Both the position numbers and the translations under genes were made by a program. DNA of 64,000 bases from NCBI RefSeq assembly GCF_002910915.1, contig NZ_NEUF01000009.1, positions 1 to 64,000 on the forward strand. The letters run 5' to 3'. This document shows positions 44,189-53,800 of the stretch, piece by piece (position 1 is the first letter of the stretch; each line of letters opens with the position of its first letter). This stretch comes from Streptomyces sp. SM10 (GTDB taxonomy: Bacteria; Actinomycetota; Actinomycetes; Streptomycetales; Streptomycetaceae). The notes under the pieces were generated by a model. The model was given only the letters and a program-made list of their open reading frames with translations. It did no database searches and was not told the origin of the DNA.

Positions 44189-44806
44189 GTGTCCGTACTC
44201 CCCCTGGTGTTCACGAGCGGCTGGGCGAGCGGGATCAACGCCTACGCGGTGGTCCTGCTCCTCGGCCTCTTCGGCGCGACCGGCCTCACCGACGAGGTGC
44301 CCGAGTCGCTGCAGCGTACCGATGTGCTCGTGGCCGCCGGGGTTCTGTTCCTCCTCGAGGCGGTGGCCGACAAGATCCCGTACGTGGACTCGGCCTGGGA
44401 CTCGGTCCACACGGTGATCCGGCCCGTCGCGGGGGCGGTCGTCGCGGCGCTGCTGGCCGGTGGGAGCGGATCGCTCCCGGAGCTGGCGGCGGGCGCCGTG
44501 GGCGGCTCGACCGCGCTGCTGAGCCATCTGGTGAAGGCCGGCACCAGGATGGCGGTGAACACCTCCCCGGAGCCCTTCAGCAACATCGGGGTCAGCGTGG
44601 CGGAGGACCTCGGCGTCGCCGGGATCATCACCCTCGCGGTCTTCCACCCGGTGGCGTCCGCGGTCGTCGCCGGGGTCCTGCTGCTGCTGGGCCTGGTGAT
44701 ACTGGTCTTCATGGCCTCCCGGATCCGCCGGTTCCTGCGCCGCAGGGCGCAGCGGCGCGAGGAGGGACGCCCGGCCGGGGCGGCCGGGTACCGGCCTCAC
44801 GACTGA
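44189..44806 (+). CDS. DUF4126 family membrane protein
   Basis: 205 residues, four to five hydrophobic helices. The DUF4126 pattern is visible: SGWASGINAYAVVLLLGLFG at the N-terminus, LEAVADKIPYVDSAWDSVHT, and VKAGTRMAVNTSPEPFSN. The C-terminal tail is Arg-rich. The function is unknown. GTG 44189 is set by the N-terminal motif and the adjacent -10 box. The next gene follows after 31 bases but has its own -10 box. Confidence 0.82.
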   Translation: MSVLPLVFTSGWASGINAYAVVLLLGLFGATGLTDEVPESLQRTDVLVAAGVLFLLEAVADKIPYVDSAWDSVHTVIRPVAGAVVAALLAGGSGSLPELAAGAVGGSTALLSHLVKAGTRMAVNTSPEPFSNIGVSVAEDLGVAGIITLAVFHPVASAVVAGVLLLLGLVILVFMASRIRRFLRRRAQRREEGRPAGAAGYRPHD

Positions 44807-44824
44807 CCTGTCGGTGGCACCCCG

Positions 44825-44830
44825 TAGGGT
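44825..44830 (+). promoter_or_regulatory. -10 box TAGGGT of the FAD oxidoreductase gene (leaderless)
   Basis: TAGGGT, then seven bases, then ATG 44838. No Shine-Dalgarno. Confidence 0.5.
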
Positions 44831-44837
44831 CACTGAC

Positions 44838-46334
44838 ATGGCACGAATTGCGGTGATCGGCGCCGGGACCGGCGCGATGGCGGCGGCCGCCCGGCTTTCC
44901 GTGGCAGGCCACCGGGTGACGGTGTACGAGCGCTCGGAGACCTACGGCGGCTCGCTGGGCCGGTACGCCCGTGACGGCTTCGTCTTCGACACCGGCCCCG
45001 GTCTCCTGCACCTGCCCGCGGTCTACCGCGACCTGTTCGTCAAGACGGGCAAGGAGAGCCTGGAGCAGTGCGTGACGCTGACCCAGGTCGACCCGGCGAG
45101 CCGTCATCTCTTCGCCGACGGCACCGCGGTCTCCCTGCCCAACGCCTCCCGCGCAGGGGTGACCGGCGCGCTGGACCGGGCGCTCGGCGAGGGCGCCGGA
45201 GCGCGCTGGGGCGACTTCCTGGACCGGGCCGGCATCGCCTGGAACCGGTCGCGCAGACCGCTCCTGGAGGAGCCGCTGCCCGAGGACCGGCAGACGCTGG
45301 GCCGCGATCCCTACCCCGGGGTGCGCCGGCGCAGGCTGCTGCGCGGCGCCCGGCAGGCCGGGACGCCGGCGGAGGTGGGCGCCTGGGAGCTGGCCGATCC
45401 CCGGCTCGCCGCCCTGCTCGACGGCTACGCCCTGTCGTACGGGCTCGACCCGCGCCGCGCCCCGGCCGCCGCCGCCCTCCTGCCGTACATGGAGGAGACG
45501 TTCGGCAGCTGGTACGTCGGCGGGGGCATGCGCGCGCTTGCCGACGCGGTGTACGAGCGGTGTCTGGCCCGCAAGGTGGACTTCGTCTTCGGCGCCGAGG
45601 TGGTCCGGGTGTCCGAGAAGGACGGCCGGGCGGCAGGCGTGGAGCTGGCGGACGGCACGGGTGTGGAGGCCGATCACGTCGTCCTGGGCGCGCAGCCGGC
45701 GCCCGGACTCCTGCCGGTCAGGGAGGAGCCGCCGGCAGGGACCCAGGGGGCTCCGGTACCGGGCCGCTTCCTCGTCATGCTGTCGCTGCGGAACGCCCGG
45801 GAGGCCGGTGCCGTGCACCGGACCGTGGTGCACACCGGGGACCCGGGCGCGGAGCAGGAGGCGGTGTTCGGCGGCCGGACGGCGCACGAGCCGACGGTGA
45901 CCGTGCTGCGCCCGGACGATCCGGCCACCCGCCCCGACCAGGAGCACGAGGCGGTGACCCTGATGGCGACGGTGGCGCCGCACGGTCCGGTCGACTGGAC
46001 GGACGGGGCGCTGCGCGAGCGGTTCGCGGAGGTGGTGACCGGCCGTGGGGCCGAGGCCGTTCCCGGGCTGCGTGGGCGGATCCTCCACGCCGAGGTGCGG
46101 ACGCCCGCCGAGACCGCGGCCGAGACCGGCGCCGGGGGCGGCTCGGTGCCGCCCCCGGCCCTGGCCGGTGCGGGGGGCGCCTATCTGCACCCGGGGAACC
46201 GCAGCCCGCTGCCGGGGCTGTATCTGGCGGGCGGCTGGTCCCATCCGGGCGGCGGGACGGCGCACGCGGGTATGTCGGGCGCCCTGGTGGCCGGGCTCGT
46301 CGTGGAGGGTGACGGCTTCCGCGGCTCCCGCTGA
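44838..46334 (+). CDS. FAD-dependent oxidoreductase, phytoene-desaturase/NAD(P)-binding type
   Basis: 498 residues. The N-terminal dinucleotide fold is MARIAVIGAGTGAMAAAARL (G-x-G-x-x-A) with the FAD ribose acid in VTVYERSETYGGSLG. GPGLLHLPAVYRDLF and a C-terminal PGLYLAGGWSHPGGGTAHAGMSGALVA FAD segment match the CrtI/amine-oxidase-like group. No carotenoid or isoprenoid genes lie nearby, so the substrate is open. It is leaderless and convergent with the tyrosine-rich protein gene. Confidence 0.8.
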   Translation: MARIAVIGAGTGAMAAAARLSVAGHRVTVYERSETYGGSLGRYARDGFVFDTGPGLLHLPAVYRDLFVKTGKESLEQCVTLTQVDPASRHLFADGTAVSLPNASRAGVTGALDRALGEGAGARWGDFLDRAGIAWNRSRRPLLEEPLPEDRQTLGRDPYPGVRRRRLLRGARQAGTPAEVGAWELADPRLAALLDGYALSYGLDPRRAPAAAALLPYMEETFGSWYVGGGMRALADAVYERCLARKVDFVFGAEVVRVSEKDGRAAGVELADGTGVEADHVVLGAQPAPGLLPVREEPPAGTQGAPVPGRFLVMLSLRNAREAGAVHRTVVHTGDPGAEQEAVFGGRTAHEPTVTVLRPDDPATRPDQEHEAVTLMATVAPHGPVDWTDGALRERFAEVVTGRGAEAVPGLRGRILHAEVRTPAETAAETGAGGGSVPPPALAGAGGAYLHPGNRSPLPGLYLAGGWSHPGGGTAHAGMSGALVAGLVVEGDGFRGSR

Positions 46335-46372
46335 TCCCGCCGCCCGCGATTCCGGGGGCGGCGCACCCGGTA

Positions 46373-46397
46373 CCGGCCGCCGGACAGCGGCGGCCGG
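46373..46397. terminator. 10-bp hairpin between convergent genes
   Basis: Arms 46373-46382 (CCGGCCGCCG) and 46388-46397, loop GACAG, in the 71-base gap between two convergent stops. Confidence 0.5.
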
Positions 46398-46405
46398 CCG
46401 GCGGC

Positions 46406-47350
46406 TCAGTAGCGGTACTGCTCGTTCTGGCCCGTGTCGTAGCCGTTGCCGTACGGGGCGGGGTGGGCGGGAGCTTCCGGCGGCAGCGGGGGGTACTGGT
46501 CGCTCTCGCGCTGCTGCGGGACCCACACTCCGCCGGGCGGGGTGTCGGTGTACTGCCCGGCATACGGATCGGCGGGCTGCTGCCCGGTGCCGTAGGCGGG
46601 GTCGTAGCCGCTGCCGTTGCCGTAGGTGTCGTCGTACGGGGCGTACTGCCCGGTTCCCGCGGTGGTGGCGGTGCCGGTGTAGGGGTCGGAGTAGGCGGCG
46701 TAGCTCCCCTGGTCCGTCCCGTAGTCGTACGTGCCGGCGTAGGTGCCCTGGTCCTGGTATGGGCCTTGTTCCTGGTAGCCGCCCTGGTCCTGGTAGCCGC
46801 CCTGGGCGGCGTAGGGGTCCTGGGCGGCCTGGCCGTCGTAGCCGGAGTACGGGTCGTGGGAGGAGTACTGCGGCTGCTGCTCCTGGCGGTCGTCGCGGCC
46901 GGCCGGTGCGGGGTCGGTGTAGATGCCGTACTGCCCGGTGTCGTCCGGCATCGGCTCCGGCTCGTAGACCGCCGAGGGGGCGGCCTCCGCGTGCTGGGGC
47001 GCGGGGGCTTCCTCGTACTCGAGACCGGAGACCTCGAGGGTGGCCCCCCGGTCGTCCGGGCCCGTAGCCCCGCGGCGCCGGCGGCTCTCACCCGGGCTGC
47101 CGCCTATGGCCCATCCCGTCGAGAAGCCGCGCCTGAAGGAGAGCGTCACGTAGGTCTGGCCCGTCGCGAAGGCGATCGCGCCCACGGCGATCACCAGCAC
47201 GGAGGCGATCAGGACACCGAGGACCACGCCGAGGAAGCCGGCGAAGGCGAGCAGGCGCCAGCGCAGGCGGGCCTTGTACTGCAGCAGCACCTCGCCCAGC
47301 AGCCACAGCGCCACTATCCCGAATGCGATGTAGAGGACCGTCCAGCCCAC
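46406..47350 (-). CDS. Membrane protein with long Tyr/Gln/Gly-rich C-terminal tail
   Basis: 314 residues. Two membrane helices (about 3-22 and 33-60) form a small N-terminal domain. From about residue 100 the chain is disordered, dominated by Tyr, Gln, Gly, Asp and Pro. Short irregular repeats of the YQDQGGYQEQGPY and DPYAGQYTDTP type occur up to the end (EQYRY). GTG 47350 has GGAGGGG upstream. I do not recognise a functional family. The tail resembles low-complexity condensate-forming or wall-associated segments, which is inference only. The metF gene ends downstream of its start, with 50 bases between. Confidence 0.75.
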   Translation of the reverse strand: MGWTVLYIAFGIVALWLLGEVLLQYKARLRWRLLAFAGFLGVVLGVLIASVLVIAVGAIAFATGQTYVTLSFRRGFSTGWAIGGSPGESRRRRGATGPDDRGATLEVSGLEYEEAPAPQHAEAAPSAVYEPEPMPDDTGQYGIYTDPAPAGRDDRQEQQPQYSSHDPYSGYDGQAAQDPYAAQGGYQDQGGYQEQGPYQDQGTYAGTYDYGTDQGSYAAYSDPYTGTATTAGTGQYAPYDDTYGNGSGYDPAYGTGQQPADPYAGQYTDTPPGGVWVPQQRESDQYPPLPPEAPAHPAPYGNGYDTGQNEQYRY

Positions 47351-47400
47351 GCCCGCCCCCTCCTGCGGCCACCGCCCCGGTCGGTGGCGGGTACGGCCGG

Positions 47401-48318
47401 TCAGGACTGCTTGTGCAGTCCGAGATTCTCGTAGATCTCGAGCGTCGCCGTCGAGTTGTTGAGCGTGATGAAGTGCAGCCCCGGGACACCCTCGGAGAGC
47501 AGTTTCGCGCAGAACTCCGTGGCGAACTCGATCCCAATGGAGCGTACAGCGGCCGGGTCGTCCTTTGCGGCGTGGATGCGGTCTTTCAGCGAGGAAGGCA
47601 GGGACGCGTTGCTGAGCTGCGCGAACCTCTCCAGCTGTTTGACGCTGGTGAGCGGCATCACCTCGGGAATGACCGGGGTGTCGCAACCCGCAGCGACGAC
47701 TCGGTCACGCATCTGCAGATAGCTTTCCGGGTGGAAGAACATCTGGGTGATCGCATAGTCGGCGCCGGCGCGGCACTTGTCCACGAAATGACCGATGTCG
47801 GAGTCCCAGTCGGTGGAGCGCGGATGCATTTCGGGAAATGCCGCGACTCCGACGCAGAAATCCCCGGCCTCCTTGATCAGCCGGACGAGGTCCGCCGCGT
47901 ACTTCACGCCCTGCGGATGCTCGACCCACTCACCCATCGGGTCGCCCGGCGGGTCACCGCGGACCGCGAGGATGTTGCGGATGCCGGCGTCGGCGTACTG
48001 GCCGACCATGTTGCGCAGTTCGGCGACGGAGTGGTCGACGGCCGTGAGGTGCGCGACCGGGGTCAGCGTGGAGTCCGCGGCGATCTGCTGGGTCGCCCGG
48101 ACGGTGCCCGCGCGGGTGGAGCCGCCCGCCCCGTACGTCACGGAGACGAAGCTCGGTCCCACCGCCTCGACCCGGCGCAGGGCGTTCCAGAGATTCCGCT
48201 CACCCTTCTCGGTCTTGGGCGCCCAGAACTCGAACGAGAACGACGTCTCGCCGGTCGCGAGCAGCTCACGCACGGTGCGCGCGTGATCTGTCCTGGTGGA
48301 AGGTGTGCCAAGGGCCAT
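47401..48318 (-). CDS. metF: Methylenetetrahydrofolate reductase
   Basis: 305 residues. It reduces 5,10-methylene-THF to 5-methyl-THF for methionine synthesis, using FAD. TIM-barrel motifs are [17 protein letters not shown] (catalytic Glu), [31 protein letters not shown] and [14 protein letters not shown] 48318 has no Shine-Dalgarno but a -10 box six bases upstream, so the mRNA is probably leaderless. Confidence 0.93.
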   Translation of the reverse strand: MALGTPSTRTDHARTVRELLATGETSFSFEFWAPKTEKGERNLWNALRRVEAVGPSFVSVTYGAGGSTRAGTVRATQQIAADSTLTPVAHLTAVDHSVAELRNMVGQYADAGIRNILAVRGDPPGDPMGEWVEHPQGVKYAADLVRLIKEAGDFCVGVAAFPEMHPRSTDWDSDIGHFVDKCRAGADYAITQMFFHPESYLQMRDRVVAAGCDTPVIPEVMPLTSVKQLERFAQLSNASLPSSLKDRIHAAKDDPAAVRSIGIEFATEFCAKLLSEGVPGLHFITLNNSTATLEIYENLGLHKQS

Positions 48319-48324
48319 ACTGGG

Positions 48325-48330
48325 AGGTTA
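48325..48330 (-). promoter_or_regulatory. -10 box TAACCT of metF (leaderless)
   Basis: On the minus strand TAACCT, then six bases, then ATG 48318. TTGGGG is present 17 bases further upstream as a possible -35. Confidence 0.45.
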
Positions 48331-48434
48331 ACCAGGGCCCGGCGGTACCCCAACAAGAGGGAGCGAATTGACCGGAATGAGGCGGATTTTGTCCACCCCT
48401 CGGACAGCTGCGCGCCGGACGCGGGCGGCCCGGT

Positions 48435-49085
48435 TCAGAGTGCGCGTTCCCGGATGCGCCGGGCGAGCGAGGCCGCGGCCCCGGCCGGGTCCTGCGCCTC
48501 GGTGATCGCCCGCACGACGACGACGCGGCGCGCGCCGGCGTCCAGCACCTCGTCGAGGTTGCCCGCGTCGATCCCGCCGATGGCGAACCAGGGCCTCGTC
48601 GTGCCGAGGGAGGCCGCGTAGCGCACGAGGCCGAGACCCGGGGCGTACCGGCCGGGCTTGGTCGGGGTGGGCCAGCAGGGCCCCGTGCAGAAGTAGTCGA
48701 CGCCCGCCGCGGCGACGGCCGCGTCGACCTCGGCCTCGGCGTGGGTGGAGCGGCCGATCACCACGTCGCCGCCGACGACGGCGCGGGCGGCGGGCACGGG
48801 CAGGTCGCCCTGCCCGAGGTGCAGGACGTCGGAGCCGATGGCGTGGGCCACGTCGGCCCGGTCGTTCACCGCGAGGAGCCGTCCGTGGCGCTTGCAGGCG
48901 TCGGCGAACACCTCCAGGTGCTCCAGCTCCTCACCCGCTTCCAAGCCCTTGTCCCGCAGCTGCACGATGTCCACGCCGCCGGACAGCACCGCGTCGAGGA
49001 ACTCCGGGAGGTCCCCCTGCCGCTTGCGGGCGTCCGTGCACAGATAGAGCCGGGCGCCGGAGAGCTGGGAGCGAGGCGTGGGCAT
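48435..49085 (-). CDS. thiE: Thiamine-phosphate synthase
   Basis: 216 residues, TIM barrel. It joins hydroxymethylpyrimidine pyrophosphate and thiazole phosphate to give thiamine phosphate. Motifs are [53 protein letters not shown] and FAIGGI. ATG 49085 has GGGGGAAA upstream. It lies on the opposite strand from thiOSG, 2.3 kb away, and no riboswitch is visible before it. Confidence 0.92.
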   Translation of the reverse strand: MPTPRSQLSGARLYLCTDARKRQGDLPEFLDAVLSGGVDIVQLRDKGLEAGEELEHLEVFADACKRHGRLLAVNDRADVAHAIGSDVLHLGQGDLPVPAARAVVGGDVVIGRSTHAEAEVDAAVAAAGVDYFCTGPCWPTPTKPGRYAPGLGLVRYAASLGTTRPWFAIGGIDAGNLDEVLDAGARRVVVVRAITEAQDPAGAAASLARRIRERAL

Positions 49086-49185
49086 GGTGGTTTCCCCCGT
49101 CGGTGCGTCGATGGATCTCTGGTGCGGCGCCGGAGCGCCGGGTGCGTCGGTGATCCGCCGGCCGGCGGACCCCGGTAACGGCGGA

Positions 49186-49214
49186 GTGCGGGCCGCGTGT
49201 GCCGCGGCCCGCAC
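49186..49214. terminator. 12-bp hairpin between the Rv2175c-like gene and thiE
   Basis: Arms 49186-49197 (GTGCGGGCCGCG) and 49203-49214, loop TGTGC. It lies 20 bases beyond the stop of the Rv2175c-like gene and would separate it from thiE. Confidence 0.65.
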
Positions 49215-49233
49215 CCCGCTTACGGTCGTCCGG

Positions 49234-49599
49234 TCAGACGGCGAGCGCCTGGGCCCGGCGCTTCACCTCCGTACCGCGATTCTCGCTCAGGGCCTGCGCG
49301 GGGGTGCCGGGCAGGGTCGGGTCGGGGGTGAAGAGCCAGTCCAGCATCTCTTCGTCGTTGTAGCCGTCGTCCCTCAGGAGCGTCAGGGTCCCTGCGAGGC
49401 CCTTGACCACCTTGTCGCCGTCGATGAAGGCGGCAGGCACCTGGAGCGCCCGGTTCTCACCACGGCGTACGGCGATCAGCTGGCCTTCCTTGACCAGCTG
49501 CCGGACGCGCGTCACCTCGACATCGAGCATTTCCGCGATGTCGGGAAGGTGGAGCCAGGCAGGGACGAGAGCATCGATCTTTGCGTCAATCTCGGTCAC
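49234..49599 (-). CDS. Rv2175c-like DNA-binding protein
   Basis: 121 residues. A winged/MerR-like helix-turn-helix is visible in [45 protein letters not shown] (read in parts; about residues 15-59). The C-terminal half has [28 protein letters not shown], typical of the actinobacterial Rv2175c family. In M. tuberculosis Rv2175c is a substrate of the PASTA kinase PknL, which is encoded next to it; a PASTA kinase gene lies 4 kb away here. GTG 49599 is the only in-frame start near the conserved N-terminus; it lacks a Shine-Dalgarno. Confidence 0.8.
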   Translation of the reverse strand: MTEIDAKIDALVPAWLHLPDIAEMLDVEVTRVRQLVKEGQLIAVRRGENRALQVPAAFIDGDKVVKGLAGTLTLLRDDGYNDEEMLDWLFTPDPTLPGTPAQALSENRGTEVKRRAQALAV

Positions 49600-49661
49600 A
49601 GGGACAAGCGTGCCATCCCGGACCGACAGTCGGTAGCCGGGCCGGGCGTACGAGGCCGTGC

Positions 49662-50900
49662 CTACCCCTGGAGCACCGTCGTTTTCAGCGGGACGGAGGA
49701 GTCGGCGGCCCGCGCCGGATCGATCCGCGCACCCGCCTCGACGAGCTTGCGCCCCTGCGCCAGGTCGCGCGGCCGGCTGACCGCCAGCAGGGCCACCAGG
49801 ACCCCCTGCCGCAGCCAGCAGACCGTCCAGGAGGGGTCGGCCGGGTCGCCCCGCCACAGGAGGGTGTCGGCACCGGTGTGGTGCCCGGCGTACTGCACGA
49901 AGCGCCCGAACTGCTCGGACCAGAAGTAGGGCACCGGGTCGTACGTCCCGGCCGCCCCGTTCACGAGGGCGGCGGCGACCGCCCGGGGGCCCTGGAGGGC
50001 GTTGTCCCAGTGGTGGACCAGCAGCCGCTCCCCGTAGCGGGCGGAGGGGAAGGAGGCGCAGTCGCCCACCGCGTGGACGTCGGGCAGCGAGGAGCGCAGC
50101 GAGCTGTCGGCGGTGACCGAGCCGTCCGGGCCGAGCGCGATGCCCGAGCCCGCGAGCCACCCGGTGGCGGGCCGTGCCCCGATCCCCACGACCACCGCTC
50201 CTGCGGGGATCACCCGGCCGTCCGAGAGGCGGACCGCGCCCTGTTCGACACGGGTGACCCGGGTGCCGGTGAGGAGTTCGGCTCCGCTCTCGGCGTACCA
50301 GCCGGCCATCGGAGCGGCCACCTCGGCGGGCATCGTGCCCGCGAGAGGACGGTCGGCGGCCTCGACGACGGTGACCGCGCAGCCGGCCGCACGCGCCGCC
50401 GTCGTGAACTCGGCGCCGATCCAGCCCGCGCCGACGACGACCACGTCGTGCTGCCGCTCCAGGACGGGCCGCAGCCGTGCGGCGTCGTCGAGGGTGCGCA
50501 GCAGGTGCACACCCGGGACACCCTCGGCACCGGGCAGACCGACGGGTTCCGCCCCGGTGGCGAGGACCAGCGCGTCGTAGGGGACGGGCCCCTCGGCCGT
50601 GTCCAGCTCGTGCGCCCCGGCCCGCAGGCCGGCCACGTCGAGCCCCAGGCGCAGGGTGATGTCCAGCCCCTCGAAGTCGACGTCGAAGGCGGAGTCCTCG
50701 GCCTTGCCGAGCAGGACCGCCTTGGACAGGGGCGGCCTGTCGTACGGCTGGTGGGGTTCGGCGCCGATCAGCGTGACCGGGCCGGTGAAGCCCAGTTCGC
50801 GCAGGGCCACGGCCGTCTGCACCCCGGCCATGCCCGCGCCCACGATCACGACTCCGTGCGGCCGGTGTCCCGTTGCCGGATCCTCTGTCTGCTCGCTCAC
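49662..50900 (-). CDS. FAD/NAD(P)H oxidoreductase, ferredoxin-reductase-like
   Basis: 412 residues. Two dinucleotide folds: VVIVGAGMAGVQTAVALR near the N-terminus (FAD) and VVVVGAGWIGAEFTTAARAAG mid-protein (NAD(P)H). YDRPPLSKAVL and VHAVGDCASF are typical of rubredoxin/ferredoxin reductases of oxygenase systems; a C-terminal reductase domain follows. No oxygenase or ferredoxin gene lies next to it. GTG 50900 is directly preceded by a TAGGGT box. Confidence 0.86.
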   Translation of the reverse strand: MSEQTEDPATGHRPHGVVIVGAGMAGVQTAVALRELGFTGPVTLIGAEPHQPYDRPPLSKAVLLGKAEDSAFDVDFEGLDITLRLGLDVAGLRAGAHELDTAEGPVPYDALVLATGAEPVGLPGAEGVPGVHLLRTLDDAARLRPVLERQHDVVVVGAGWIGAEFTTAARAAGCAVTVVEAADRPLAGTMPAEVAAPMAGWYAESGAELLTGTRVTRVEQGAVRLSDGRVIPAGAVVVGIGARPATGWLAGSGIALGPDGSVTADSSLRSSLPDVHAVGDCASFPSARYGERLLVHHWDNALQGPRAVAAALVNGAAGTYDPVPYFWSEQFGRFVQYAGHHTGADTLLWRGDPADPSWTVCWLRQGVLVALLAVSRPRDLAQGRKLVEAGARIDPARAADSSVPLKTTVLQG

Positions 50901-50906
50901 CCGTCC

Positions 50907-50912
50907 ACCCTA
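50907..50912 (-). promoter_or_regulatory. -10 box TAGGGT of the ferredoxin-reductase-like gene (leaderless)
   Basis: On the minus strand TAGGGT, six bases, then GTG 50900. It lies in the 28-base gap after the stop of the next upstream gene. Confidence 0.45.
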
Positions 50913-50928
50913 ATCACCTGACGTGACG

Positions 50929-51270
50929 TCAGTGAGTGAGCTCTTCCACCACGCTCGTACCGCTGCCTTCCCTGGACTCCCATTCCCAGGTCTCCTCGAG
51001 ACGGACGCGGCCGTCGGGGAGGTCCGTGACGGTCGATGTGCAGTGCCCGCAGGAGGTGGTGCCGTCCTGTTTCAGCTGGACGTACCGGAAGTCCAGGGTG
51101 TCCGCGGCCCGTGTTCCGACGAGATGCCCGCGGACGATGTCGCCGCCGGTGTACTCGGCCCAGATCCTCCCGTCCCGCTCGTGGTACGTGAAGCGGGTGC
51201 GGGTGCCGACCTGGCCGGGCGCCTGGTCGGCGACGGGCGAGAGGACGAGTCCGTCGAGCGAACGGGCCAC
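50929..51270 (-). CDS. Small conserved protein of unknown function
   Basis: 113 residues, beta-rich, with the pattern YTGGDIVRGHLVGTRAADTLDFRYVQL and RLEETWEWESREGSGTSVVEEL. This matches a family often labelled N-acetylglutamate synthase in databases without evidence; no GNAT motif is present, so I give no function. C-G-H-C near residues 80-83 is a possible metal or redox pair. GTG 51270 has AAGGGAG upstream. It is divergent from the thiamine operon. Confidence 0.7.
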   Translation of the reverse strand: MARSLDGLVLSPVADQAPGQVGTRTRFTYHERDGRIWAEYTGGDIVRGHLVGTRAADTLDFRYVQLKQDGTTSCGHCTSTVTDLPDGRVRLEETWEWESREGSGTSVVEELTH

Positions 51271-51283
51271 GGGTGAGGCTCCC

Positions 51284-51313
51284 TTACTGGCTGCGGCCGG
51301 TGGGGTCTAGGCT
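51284..51313 (+). promoter_or_regulatory. Candidate promoter of thiO-thiS-thiG
   Basis: -35 TTACTG (51284-51289), 18-base spacer, -10 TAGGCT (51308-51313). It would start the RNA a few bases before the TPP aptamer. Confidence 0.45.
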
Positions 51314-51327
51314 GGCCACCGTAAGAC

Positions 51328-51420
51328 ACTCGCGGGAGCCCGGACGCACCGGGCTGAGAGGGAGGCTGACCGGCCTCCGACCGTACGAACCTGATCCGGG
51401 TCATGCCGGCGAAGGGAGGG
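51328..51420 (+). promoter_or_regulatory. TPP riboswitch (THI element)
   Basis: The conserved thi-box is clear: GGGCTGAGAGGGA (51351-51363) in the pyrimidine-sensing arm and ACCTGATCCGGGTCATGCCG (51389-51408) in the pyrophosphate arm, followed by GCGAAGGGAGG. The last GGGAGG serves as the thiO Shine-Dalgarno region (11 bases from the ATG). Ligand binding that closes helix P1 could hide it, so translational control is likely. No separate terminator hairpin is seen. Confidence 0.93.
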
Positions 51421-51431
51421 GCTGGACGCCC

Positions 51432-53676
<2,245 letters not shown>

Positions 53677-53788
53677 TCCGGGCACCGGCGGGCGTCGCCC
53701 GGTCACAGCACGTGCATGCCCCTGTCACGGCTCCGCACCGGAACGGCTCCGGGGCCCCGACCCCGTCCGCGGTGTCCGTGCCGGCTCG

Positions 53789-53794
53789 TAGACT
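53789..53794 (+). promoter_or_regulatory. -10 box TAGACT of the PASTA kinase gene (leaderless)
   Basis: TAGACT, six bases, then GTG 53801. No Shine-Dalgarno. Confidence 0.5.
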
Positions 53795-53800
53795 CGCCCT

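Noticed and set aside
44838..46334. Carotenoid biosynthesis gene
   Set aside because: The FAD enzyme is CrtI-like in fold, but no phytoene synthase, GGPP synthase or cyclase gene is present.
50929..51270. Acetyltransferase (N-acetylglutamate synthase) label
   Set aside because: No acetyl-CoA-binding motif; the label is common in databases for this family but unsupported by the sequence.
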